The position numbers and the translations under genes were made by a program. A stretch of 33,063 nucleotides of DNA from UBA1731 sp963626295. Lineage in GTDB: Bacteria > Verrucomicrobiota > Kiritimatiellia > RFP12 > UBA1067. The notes under the pieces were generated by a model. It had not been told where the DNA came from and ran no database searches. It worked only from the letters and a program-made list of their open reading frames with translations. The stretch covers positions 1 through 33,063 of the forward strand of contig CAVFWS010000008.1 of assembly GCA_963626295.1 (NCBI GenBank), written 5' to 3'. Below, in pieces: positions 15,014 through 22,955 of the stretch (positions are counted from its first letter, which is position 1; every line of letters begins with the position of its first letter).

Positions 15014-18000
15014 ATGACACGAGGGACATCTCTGCTTGGCGGCCTGACGGCGGCGGCGCTCGCCGGAATGGCGGCGGCGTGCTGCCGCACCGCCCCCGAC
15101 CCCGCGGCGCGGCTGGAGCCATTTGCCCCGGCGGACATGAAGGGCATCGCCTGCGAGCGGCAGGAGAACATCGACCGGCCGCAGGTCGGATCCCGCGTTC
15201 GCCTCGCCAAGGAGACGATGCTCTACGCCGAGTTCCTCCACAAGTACGGGATGTTCCAGGACTATCTCCACTACTGGATAGACCGTCCGCTCTACTGCGA
15301 CCGCGCCCTGCGCCCCGCCAATTTCGAGTACGAGACCGCGGAGAGCTTCGCGGTGCACGGGCGCGAACTGAAGAGGATGGGGCTGGACGGGTTCGACGTG
15401 TTCCTCACGTCCCGCGTCCCCGGCCGGGTGTCCTTGCTGGACGGATGGCTCGTGAAGGCGGGCCTTTCGGACATAGGCATCCTGCCGATCGTCACCTACG
15501 GGGAGGCCGTCGACAAGTGCGGCCCGGACGTGAAGGCGTTCGCGCAGGCGGTCCGCTCGCTCCAGGGGAACCCGCGCTCGCGGCGGATCGGCGGCAAGGT
15601 GCTCGTCCCCACGTACAACTACCGGATGTTCAGCGCGGAGCAGCACAGGGCGTTCATGCGCGACATGAAGGCGACGCTCGGGAACGAGGACTTCATCCTC
15701 TGCGGCGACATCAACATGGGGACCCTCGGCCGCCTGCAGGGCGCGTTCCGCAGGAACGGATCGCTGTCCGCCGCCGAGACGCGCGAGCTCGAGGGCGCGA
15801 TCCGGGAGGTCCTGGACGCCGTGGGAGGCATCCAGCTCATCGCCACCGAGAAGGTGCGCGACACGGACGGCCAGTACTGCTCGCGCTACGACCTCTCGTT
15901 CTTCGAGAAATGCACCGTGCCGATGCTGGAGCGGCTTTTCGCGCTCCCCGAATACCGCGGGAAGGTCCTCGGCTTCTACGTGCACCAGGGCTACGTGAAC
16001 CACATGAGCGGGCACGACCACTCCGAGGAGGGCTCGTTCACCCTCCGCAGCAACCTCGCGAGCGTCGCGCGCCTCAACCCCGACTACCTCATATTCTTCG
16101 AGTGGAACGAGGTCAACGAGAACACGATGTTCCAGCCGACCGTGTGGGGCGGCCACGTGGCGGGCCGCATCCTGCGCCACTACTCGCGCCTCCTGAAGGG
16201 GCAGGCCCCCGAGCCGTACCCCGGCGACGACGTCTCCGTGCCGCCGCTGGCGCTCACCTACCGCGCAACGGCCAAGTGCGGCGAGCTGCTGCACTTCGAG
16301 ATCCTGAACGTGCCGGACGGCGTGTGGACGAAGCCGATGAAGGCCCAGCTCCGCCTCGACGACCTCGACGGCCGCCGCGTCGCGACTTTCCCGGTTGAGG
16401 CTATCGACCCGGCGAGGCTCGGGTCCGTTGACTACCGCATCCCGACCGTCGGCTTCAGGGGCGGGACGGCGCTCGTCCCCACGCTCGTCGTGGACGGGCG
16501 GCTCTACGACGGCTTCTCGCCGATCCGCATCGACCCGACCGTGGCCTGGAACTACAAGACCGTGCGGCAGTCCCTGCGCGAGCGCCTGTCGCCCGCGGGA
16601 GTCTCGGCGTCCGTCACGAAGGCGGCGCCGGGCGTCTACGACTTCGCGTTCGGCGGCGACTTCGGCGAGCCGCTCGCGAGCGTGGAGCTCATCGAGAACG
16701 AGAACGAGCAGACGGCGTGCGGCAGCGAGGCGGAGTACGCCTTTTCGAGCAACGTGGTGCTGCGCCTCGCCTTCACGGTGCCGAGCGACGGCACCGCGAG
16801 GGGCGCGACCGCCACCGTGCGGGTGGAGGGCGCGGCGGGATGCCGCTTCACGCCGCTATGGCTCGCGAACGTCGACCCCGGGAAGATGAGGATGCTTAAG
16901 GACGGATCCGGCTTCGCCGTAAGCACGCTGCTCTGGGGCCAGGAGACCGCCTACTTCATCCAGGTCCCCAAGGACCGGATCGCCGACGCGAAGATCATCG
17001 TCTCCGTATCCTCGCCCTCGGACAAGGCGTTCGTCCCGGCGGAGCTTTCCGTCCGGGCGATCGCGGAGAGGGGGCTCGCCGGCGCCGTCATCAACCCGCG
17101 CACCGCGCACCGCGTGGACGTCCGCCGCGTGTTCGACCTGCCGGACCTGCCGCCGCACCTCAAGGCGCGGTCCGTGGACTGGCGCGGGCGGACGGAGACG
17201 CGCACGCCCTACCCCGTGTGGCATTTCCGCGCCATCTCGGAGTCCGGCCGGATCTGGCGCTCGCGCCCGTTCCGCGCGGAGCCGCTGCCCTCCGGGGATG
17301 TCGAGGTGCCCGTGTTCGACGAGGTGGCGCGCCGCCCGTCGGCGGCAAGCGCTCCGGCGGCGCTCGTGCCGAGGATCGACTACTCCTTCGACCCTGCGGG
17401 CGGCGCGACGCTCGCCAACGGCTGGAGCCCGGCGTACGACGCCTACCTCGGCGGCGGCATCTTCTACTGCGAGGCGTACTACGGCATCGCCAAGGGGAAG
17501 GTCGCGCCGGGGGACCGCTCGCCGAAGTGGGAGCGGGACGGCGGGCGCTGGTGCCTGCGCTTCGACGGCACGAACGACTACGTGAACCTCCCGAAGGAGG
17601 CGTTCCCGCAGGCGGCGTTCACGCTCGCGATGGAGGTGAGGCCCGAGTTCGACGCGGCTCGCCCGATGACGCTCTTCCGCCACGCCAACTGGATACGCGG
17701 CTCGCTCGCGCTCTTCATCCGCGACGGCGAGCTATTCGCCCGCTGGGGCGACAAGGACCTCTCCAAGGAGCCGAGCTTCAGGACTGGGCTTAAGGTCAGG
17801 AACGGCGAGTGGAACGACATCTCGGTCTCGTACGACTTCAGGGAATTCGCGTTCGGGGTCAACGGGGAGGTGAAGCGCTTCCCGTGGTCCGGCCGCCCCT
17901 GCTTCTTCAAGCCCGCGATCTTCGGCGGGCACGACAAGACCGAGCTCGGGTGCGGCAGCGAGCCGCCCGCGTACTTCAGGGGCCTGCTCCGCAGGCTGAG

Positions 18001-18028
18001 CATCGAGCACAACGTCCATAATCGCTGA
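15014..18028 (+). CDS. Secreted GH99/GH71-like glycoside hydrolase with C-terminal LamG domain
   Basis: A 1004-residue exported protein. ATG 15014 follows GGAGGAGG, a near-ideal ribosome site, and starts a signal sequence ending in AAACC, possibly a weak lipobox. Residues about 35-400 look like a GH99/GH71-type barrel: FFEWNEVNENTMFQPT has the order of the NEWxEG...EP motif of GH99/WbsX proteins, with E366 and E369 spaced by three like the paired catalytic carboxylates of GH99. A long beta-rich middle follows. Residues about 805-1004 are a concanavalin-like LamG_3 domain (LRFDGTNDYVNLP, FTLAMEVRP). GH99 enzymes cleave alpha-mannosides; the substrate here is unproven. A 20-nt gap to the next gene indicates an operon. 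GC content and C/G-ending codons look higher than in the flanking housekeeping genes. Confidence 0.7.
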   Translation: MTRGTSLLGGLTAAALAGMAAACCRTAPDPAARLEPFAPADMKGIACERQENIDRPQVGSRVRLAKETMLYAEFLHKYGMFQDYLHYWIDRPLYCDRALRPANFEYETAESFAVHGRELKRMGLDGFDVFLTSRVPGRVSLLDGWLVKAGLSDIGILPIVTYGEAVDKCGPDVKAFAQAVRSLQGNPRSRRIGGKVLVPTYNYRMFSAEQHRAFMRDMKATLGNEDFILCGDINMGTLGRLQGAFRRNGSLSAAETRELEGAIREVLDAVGGIQLIATEKVRDTDGQYCSRYDLSFFEKCTVPMLERLFALPEYRGKVLGFYVHQGYVNHMSGHDHSEEGSFTLRSNLASVARLNPDYLIFFEWNEVNENTMFQPTVWGGHVAGRILRHYSRLLKGQAPEPYPGDDVSVPPLALTYRATAKCGELLHFEILNVPDGVWTKPMKAQLRLDDLDGRRVATFPVEAIDPARLGSVDYRIPTVGFRGGTALVPTLVVDGRLYDGFSPIRIDPTVAWNYKTVRQSLRERLSPAGVSASVTKAAPGVYDFAFGGDFGEPLASVELIENENEQTACGSEAEYAFSSNVVLRLAFTVPSDGTARGATATVRVEGAAGCRFTPLWLANVDPGKMRMLKDGSGFAVSTLLWGQETAYFIQVPKDRIADAKIIVSVSSPSDKAFVPAELSVRAIAERGLAGAVINPRTAHRVDVRRVFDLPDLPPHLKARSVDWRGRTETRTPYPVWHFRAISESGRIWRSRPFRAEPLPSGDVEVPVFDEVARRPSAASAPAALVPRIDYSFDPAGGATLANGWSPAYDAYLGGGIFYCEAYYGIAKGKVAPGDRSPKWERDGGRWCLRFDGTNDYVNLPKEAFPQAAFTLAMEVRPEFDAARPMTLFRHANWIRGSLALFIRDGELFARWGDKDLSKEPSFRTGLKVRNGEWNDISVSYDFREFAFGVNGEVKRFPWSGRPCFFKPAIFGGHDKTELGCGSEPPAYFRGLLRRLSIEHNVHNR

Positions 18029-18048
18029 AACGGCGAAAAGGAGGGAAC

Positions 18049-21000
18049 ATGAAAGCGACGACAACAGTGAGACTCTGCGCGGCCCTGTCCGCCATCCTGC
18101 CCATGGTCCCGCCGTCCGCCATGGCGGTGGTGACGAACTCCTGGAACGGCGGCGTCGGGTGGGCGGACTTCGGGTCCGTCGCGAACTGGTCCGTCGGCGG
18201 GAAGCTCGCGGACGGCGGCGTCGCCGCGACGTCCGTCCCGGGCGAGGACGACTTCATCAGCTGCGACCCGACGCTGTCGGGCGGCGTCTACCACCTCGGA
18301 TTCTTCGACCTCGGCGGCCAGAGCTGGACGGTCAGGGGGTGGGCGCCGTCTTCGACGACGTGGAAGATGCAGCAGGTCCACCTGACGAACGGTACGCTCA
18401 CGGTCAGGTTCCCGAACTTCATGGCGTCCGGCGTCGGCAGGAAGGCGGGACTCGCCTTCACCATCGAGAGCGGGGCGCGGCTTGTATATCCCGCCGTCGG
18501 CGAGACCGCGATTACCTATCCTGCCCTGGCCGACAGCGGACTCTACGAGAGGTGGATCGTGAATGCCGGAGGGGCGGTCGAGATATACGGCCCGATCGGG
18601 CTGCAGGGACCGAAGTCCTTTGCCAAGGACTCGAGGAGCGAGGTCCGGCCCGGCGGGAGGCTCGTGTTCGACCCGTCGACGCTTGTGGTCGTGTCAAGCA
18701 ACGAAGGCGGGTATTCCATCGACAACTACGGCGTCACCGAACTCCCGCACGGCGTGGACTGGTCCGGGGCGTCCTGGACGGGGGCGAGTGGCGGTTGCGA
18801 CGAGAGCGCCCTCACCTTCCGGCAGCTTTCCGGGAGGATGTCCATCGGCGGGGACTTCGTGATGACGGCGAAGAGCTACGTCTGCCCCGGGCGCATGGCG
18901 TTCGTCCTCGGAGGCGGGACGCTCGAGGTGACGGGCGACGTGGGGTTCTACACGGCGGACTCCGCGAAGGACGCGGAGAAGGGCTTCGGCGAGCAGGTCT
19001 ACGCCGAGATGCCGGACGGCGCGGCGGCGGTCGTGGACGTCGCGGACGGCAAGTCGATCGACATGACGGCCTTCACCTACGGGACTGGGACTGCGCTCAC
19101 GAAGGCAGGCGCCGGGACGATGACGCTTGACGCGCTTCCGGCGAGCCTCGCCGTCAACGCCGGCGCCGTCGCCCTCACGCGGGCTCTCGCCGGCGACGAG
19201 GGGATCGCGCTCGCGGAGGGCTCGACGGTCGTGCTCTGCGCGAAGGGGAACAGCCTCGACGGCGTACAGGGCGTGGCGAACGCCTCCTGGACCCTCGGCG
19301 ACGGGTTCGCCGCCGGGGACGTCGTCGCGACGGGCGGGGACGAGACCCTGGCGGCGTTCGTGGAGAAGCTGACGCTGCCGGAGTCGCTCGCGGACTGCGG
19401 AGTGCGGGTGGTCGACGGGGCGGCGGTCCTCTACCTCGCGGCGACAGTCGAGATCCGGGTTCGCGACCTCACGCTCTACGCGGGCGACGCGGCGGCGGAC
19501 GCCGGCTACGTGGTCGTCAACGCGCGGACGGGCGAGGTGGTCCCCAACGCCGCCATCACCGGTACGCCGGCTTGGTCCTGCGGCTATTCGGCCGGTTCGG
19601 GCACGGGGACGTACGAGATCTCGGTTGGCGGGCTATCCTCGGAAGACCTGACGATCGAGAGGGTCGTGGCGGGCACGGTGACGGTCGTGCCGGCGGACGA
19701 GCGGAAGGTGTTCTACTGGAAGGGCGGCACGGCGTTCGCGGACTTCGGGGACGTCGCAAACTGGGCGATGGACGCCGCCCTCTCGACGCCGGCGACGCGC
19801 CTGCCGGGGCGCAAAGACTTCGTCGCGAACGTCGGGAGCGAGTCCGAGGCGACGGCCGCATACGGCACGAGGTTCCGTCTCGCGAAATGGGACCTGCTCG
19901 GCGGTGCGCAGAGCTTCTACGCATACGCGGGGAACGGGGTGGTGGACGGCTTCACCGCCTGGAAGAACTGGTGGATCGACATCACCAACGGCACGCTTAC
20001 GGTCTGCAACCCGACGGTCAACGCGAACCAGGTCGCCGGCGGGACGAGCGGCGGCACATGGGGACATCTCTACAACGTATGGGACGGCGCGACGCTCCTC
20101 TATCCGGCGGATTCATACGAGAACAAGGCCCTTGCGGGCTCCGGCCTCATCGAGCGCTGGGAGATCCATGCCGGAGGGACGGTCAAGGCCCTGGGCGGAC
20201 TCATGTTCGTCTCCACGAGGACTGGCCTGAAGGGCGGTGCCCTGGTCGAGGCGGGCGGAACGCTCCACCTCGACCCGCAGGCGCTTTCCGCCGGCCCGGA
20301 GAACAATAGCGGCATCGAGATCGTGAACCGCGGCGACATGGTCATGCCCAATGGACTCGTCTGGACGGCGACGGGATACTGCCAGGCGACGACGGCGGCG
20401 TCGGGGCGCGACGAGCTGCTCGTCATCCAGGAGGCGGGGCGGATGCTCCTTGGCGGCGACGTGATGCGCACGAACAACTACTACACCACGAATACAAAGC
20501 TGGCGAGCAGGCTCGAGCTGATCCTCAGGGGCGGCATCCTCGAGGTCACGAACAGCGTCCGCGTGGCGACGTCCGCCAACAGCTACACGACGCACATCGC
20601 GAATATGGGCGAGGAGGCGGGCGCGCCGTTCCGCAGGCAGGCGTTCGCCTCGCTCGACGCGGAGGCCGACGTGACCATCGACGTGAAGGCGGACAGCTCA
20701 ATCGACATGACGGAGTTCACGTACGGCGCGAACGCCAGGCTCACCACGAAGGGGTCCGGGGCCATCCTGTTCGGCCCGACCCTGCCGGCGCGGCTGGCCT
20801 TCGGCGGCGGCGCGCTCTCCTTCGCCGCGCCCGAGGCTACGACAGAGCCTACCGTCGTGTCGTTCGCCTCCGGCGCCTCCGGCACGTTCGCGCTCCGCGC
20901 CTGGCTTGACGGCGACGGGACCGTCCGCAGCGACGAGATCGACCTCACGGACGGCATCCCGGACTCGGTGGTGATACGTCCGACCGCCTTCGGCTTCACC

Positions 21001-21162
21001 TTCCGGTGCGGCGACGCCATCCGCCTCGGCGACTATCCCGCCGGGCTCGGCCTGCCGGCTGCGGCGCGCGCCGCGAAGCGCTGGTCGTTCTGCCGGATGC
21101 CGGGCGACGAGGACGGACTCTATCTCCGCCGCGGCGACGGGATGAGGGTGATCGTGCGGTGA
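18049..21162 (+). CDS. Large exported protein with two copies of an unrecognised domain and an MBG-like linker
   Basis: A 1037-residue protein with a Sec signal peptide (residues 1-26, cleavage after PSAMA) and a very strong ribosome site (AAAAGGAGGG). It is built as a duplication. Copy A spans about W32-L375 and copy B about W557-F925. Shared landmarks are ADFGxVANW, TNGTLTV, a GLxERW block, LxxGGGxLEVTxxV-type strands and SIDMTxFTYG. Between them (about 467-548) is a domain like MBG ('mostly beta, glycine-rich') repeats: VRDLTLYAGD...GTYEISVGGL...GTVTVVP. Gly/Thr/Val-rich strands suggest a beta-helix or stacked beta-sandwich surface protein. I see no catalytic motif, autotransporter barrel or PEP-CTERM tail. 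It lies 20 nt after the GH99-like gene, so they are probably made together. Function unknown. Confidence 0.8.
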   Translation: MKATTTVRLCAALSAILPMVPPSAMAVVTNSWNGGVGWADFGSVANWSVGGKLADGGVAATSVPGEDDFISCDPTLSGGVYHLGFFDLGGQSWTVRGWAPSSTTWKMQQVHLTNGTLTVRFPNFMASGVGRKAGLAFTIESGARLVYPAVGETAITYPALADSGLYERWIVNAGGAVEIYGPIGLQGPKSFAKDSRSEVRPGGRLVFDPSTLVVVSSNEGGYSIDNYGVTELPHGVDWSGASWTGASGGCDESALTFRQLSGRMSIGGDFVMTAKSYVCPGRMAFVLGGGTLEVTGDVGFYTADSAKDAEKGFGEQVYAEMPDGAAAVVDVADGKSIDMTAFTYGTGTALTKAGAGTMTLDALPASLAVNAGAVALTRALAGDEGIALAEGSTVVLCAKGNSLDGVQGVANASWTLGDGFAAGDVVATGGDETLAAFVEKLTLPESLADCGVRVVDGAAVLYLAATVEIRVRDLTLYAGDAAADAGYVVVNARTGEVVPNAAITGTPAWSCGYSAGSGTGTYEISVGGLSSEDLTIERVVAGTVTVVPADERKVFYWKGGTAFADFGDVANWAMDAALSTPATRLPGRKDFVANVGSESEATAAYGTRFRLAKWDLLGGAQSFYAYAGNGVVDGFTAWKNWWIDITNGTLTVCNPTVNANQVAGGTSGGTWGHLYNVWDGATLLYPADSYENKALAGSGLIERWEIHAGGTVKALGGLMFVSTRTGLKGGALVEAGGTLHLDPQALSAGPENNSGIEIVNRGDMVMPNGLVWTATGYCQATTAASGRDELLVIQEAGRMLLGGDVMRTNNYYTTNTKLASRLELILRGGILEVTNSVRVATSANSYTTHIANMGEEAGAPFRRQAFASLDAEADVTIDVKADSSIDMTEFTYGANARLTTKGSGAILFGPTLPARLAFGGGALSFAAPEATTEPTVVSFASGASGTFALRAWLDGDGTVRSDEIDLTDGIPDSVVIRPTAFGFTFRCGDAIRLGDYPAGLGLPAAARAAKRWSFCRMPGDEDGLYLRRGDGMRVIVR
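18142..19173 (+). repeat. Duplicated protein unit, copy A
   Basis: This codes for residues about 32-375 of the large exported protein. It aligns along its whole length with copy B at 19717-20823. The clearest anchors are GWADFGSVANW, LTNGTLTV, SGLYERW and KSIDMTAFTYG. The relation is clear in protein but diverged in DNA, so the duplication is old. Confidence 0.85.
19717..20823 (+). repeat. Duplicated protein unit, copy B
   Basis: This codes for residues about 557-925 of the same protein. The anchors matching copy A are AFADFGDVANW, ITNGTLTV, SGLIERW and SSIDMTEFTYG. Copy B is about 25 residues longer than copy A. Confidence 0.85.
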
Positions 21163-21194
21163 TTGCCCGGAAGTGCTGATGTGGGAAGGTTGAC

Positions 21195-21260
21195 ATGAAT
21201 GCCATGACAATGAAGATGAACGCGGCGGCCGTCAACGCGACGGACGAGATCCTGATGTGA
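21195..21260 (+). CDS. Possible 21-residue peptide (MNAMTMKMNAAAVNATDEIL plus M)
   Basis: A short ORF with GGGAAGG about 6 nt before its ATG sits in the 126-nt gap before the GH109-type gene; its stop lies 28 nt before that gene's start. It has four methionines in the first eight residues and no known domain. It could be a translated leader that couples the two genes, or chance. Confidence 0.25.
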   Translation: MNAMTMKMNAAAVNATDEILM

Positions 21261-21288
21261 CGGCGAAATGGATAAAGGAATGCAAGGT

Positions 21289-22776
21289 ATGGCTACGACG
21301 GGAATCGCGGACGAGGGAATGTCGAGTGTCGGCAGGCGGGAGTTCATCAGGGGGGCGGCATGCATGGGGGCGGTGGCCTTCGCAGCAGGGTGCGCATCCG
21401 GCGGATCCCGCATTGCCAAGTCCGGCGCCGCCCCGATGCAGGGCTTCAGCCTCCCTCCCATGCCGAAGGTCCGTGTGGGGATCATCGGCCTTGGCAACCG
21501 CGGGGGCGGCGCGGTGCACCGCATCGCGATGATCCCCGGCGTGGAGATCGTAGCCCTGTGCGACGTCCGCAAGGAGGCGGTGGACCGCCAGGTCTCGTGG
21601 CTGCGGGAGGAGAATCTGCCCGTGCCGAGGCGCCTGTTCCACGGGGCGGAGGAATCCTGGAAGGCCCTTTGCGACTGGGACGGCGTGGACGTGGTCTATT
21701 CCGTCACGCCGTGGGCGATGCACGTCCCCGTGGCGCTCTATGCGATGCGCGCCGGACGCCATGTGCTTACCGAGGTGCCGGCGGCCTTTACCGTGGACGA
21801 GTGCTGGGAGCTCGTGGAGACCTCCGAGCGTACGCGCCGCAACTGCATGCAGCTCGAGAACTGCGTCTACGGAGAGATGGAGATGCTGATGCTCTCGCTC
21901 GCGCGGCAGGGGGCGCTCGGCGAATTGACGTACGGCGAGTGCGCCTACATACACGACCTTCGGCGCAGCTGCTGGGAGCGGTACTTCAGGGACTGGCGGC
22001 TCCACTGGAACGCGGAGCACCGGGGCAACCAGTATCCGACGCACGGGCTCGGTCCGATCGCATGGTCGATGGGCATAAACCGGGGCGACCGCTTCGACTA
22101 CCTCGTGTCGCTGGAGTCGCAGCAGGCCGGATTCGAGAGGTTCGCCCGCGACCATTATCCGGCGGAGGATTGGCGGCGCGGCAAGCGCATCGCCATGGGC
22201 GACATGAACGTGACGCTGGTCAAGACGGCGCGCGGACGGGCCATCCAGATCCAGCATGACGTGTCGAGTCCGCGCCCATACACGAGGATCGACCTCCTTT
22301 CCGGCACGCGGGGGACGTTCTGGGGGATGCCCTGGCGCACATACGGCGACGATCCTGCGGTGTACAAGCTTTTCATGGACGACCCGAAATCCACGTCCCG
22401 CATCCATGCGTTCATGCCCGAAGCGGAGGCGGAACGCTACCGCGAAAGGTACCGCCACCCGCTCTGGCGTAAGATCGGGAAGATAGCCGAGGAGGTCGGC
22501 GGGCACGGGGGGATGGACTTCATAATGGACCTTCGCTGGGCGTATTGCCTCCAGAACGGACTGCCGCTTGACATGGACGTGTATGACCTTGCGGCGTGGT
22601 GCTCGATATGCGAACTGAGCGAGAGGAGCGTCCGCAGCCGTTCGAGTTCCGTCGATGTGCCGGACTTCACCCGCGGCGCATGGAAGACAGCCGAGCCGCT
22701 TGGGGATATGGACGTCGACCTCACGAAACTCGACTTCAGCCGTGTCAGGAAGGATAGCGCGGCACTTGACGTGTAG
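21289..22776 (+). CDS. Tat-exported GH109-type (Gfo/Idh/MocA fold) glycosidase
   Basis: A 495-residue protein. The N-terminus has a twin-arginine signal (GRREFIRG, R16-R17) and a lipobox-like AAGC at C35. A Rossmann fold follows (VRVGIIGLGNRGGG, then VEIVALCD). The segments WAMHVPVALYAMRAG, EVPAAFTVDECWELVE, QLENCVYGEMEML and YPTHGLGP (Y249-H252) are the hallmarks of GH109, which removes alpha-N-acetylgalactosamine by an NAD-dependent redox mechanism. The Tat signal fits export of a cofactor-loaded enzyme. ATG 21289 was chosen because AAAGGA lies 9 nt upstream; ATG 21268 (502 residues) has no ribosome site. It probably belongs to the upstream glycan locus. Other Gfo/Idh/MocA activities cannot be ruled out. 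Confidence 0.82.
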   Translation: MATTGIADEGMSSVGRREFIRGAACMGAVAFAAGCASGGSRIAKSGAAPMQGFSLPPMPKVRVGIIGLGNRGGGAVHRIAMIPGVEIVALCDVRKEAVDRQVSWLREENLPVPRRLFHGAEESWKALCDWDGVDVVYSVTPWAMHVPVALYAMRAGRHVLTEVPAAFTVDECWELVETSERTRRNCMQLENCVYGEMEMLMLSLARQGALGELTYGECAYIHDLRRSCWERYFRDWRLHWNAEHRGNQYPTHGLGPIAWSMGINRGDRFDYLVSLESQQAGFERFARDHYPAEDWRRGKRIAMGDMNVTLVKTARGRAIQIQHDVSSPRPYTRIDLLSGTRGTFWGMPWRTYGDDPAVYKLFMDDPKSTSRIHAFMPEAEAERYRERYRHPLWRKIGKIAEEVGGHGGMDFIMDLRWAYCLQNGLPLDMDVYDLAAWCSICELSERSVRSRSSSVDVPDFTRGAWKTAEPLGDMDVDLTKLDFSRVRKDSAALDV

Positions 22777-22805
22777 GCTCCTGGGACGGATCCCGCAACC
22801 GGAGC
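22777..22805 (+). other. Weak nested inverted repeats after the GH109-type gene
   Basis: GCTCC (22777-22781) can pair with GGAGC (22801-22805), enclosing GGGA-CGGA-TCCC. No T-run follows, so it is at best a weak or Rho-assisted terminator. Confidence 0.25.
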
Positions 22806-22820
22806 GCAAACCGCCGACGC

Positions 22821-22849
22821 TTGACTTTGGGCGGGCGTTTTGCTATCTT
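22821..22849 (+). promoter_or_regulatory. Promoter of rpsB-tsf
   Basis: TTGACT (22821-22826), a 17-bp spacer, then TATCTT (22844-22849) with TGC before it. The predicted start is near 22856, giving a leader of about 100 nt. Confidence 0.75.
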
Positions 22850-22889
22850 ATCCCCCTGTTTTTCCGATGGTTGGGAAAATGAAGCGAAC

Positions 22890-22915
22890 GGCGCGGAGAA
22901 ATCCGACTCTGCGCC
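22890..22915 (+). promoter_or_regulatory. Hairpin in the rpsB leader
   Basis: GGCGCGGA (22890-22897) pairs with TCTGCGCC (22908-22915) with one G-U pair and a 10-nt loop, 40 nt before the rpsB start. Ribosomal protein operons are often autoregulated through leader structures, and S2 leaders are known in other bacteria. I could not match this one to a specific family. Confidence 0.35.
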
Positions 22916-22955
22916 AAAGCGGATTAGTTGCACAACTTAACTGAAAGGAACGAAA

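Noticed and set aside
14834..16294. A 486-codon minus-strand frame opposite the GH99-like gene
   Set aside because: It is a shadow of the plus-strand gene, which has a signal peptide and an excellent ribosome site.
22850..22955. Riboswitch in the rpsB leader
   Set aside because: There is a hairpin but no known ligand-binding core. A ribosomal-protein leader is more likely and even that is not proven.
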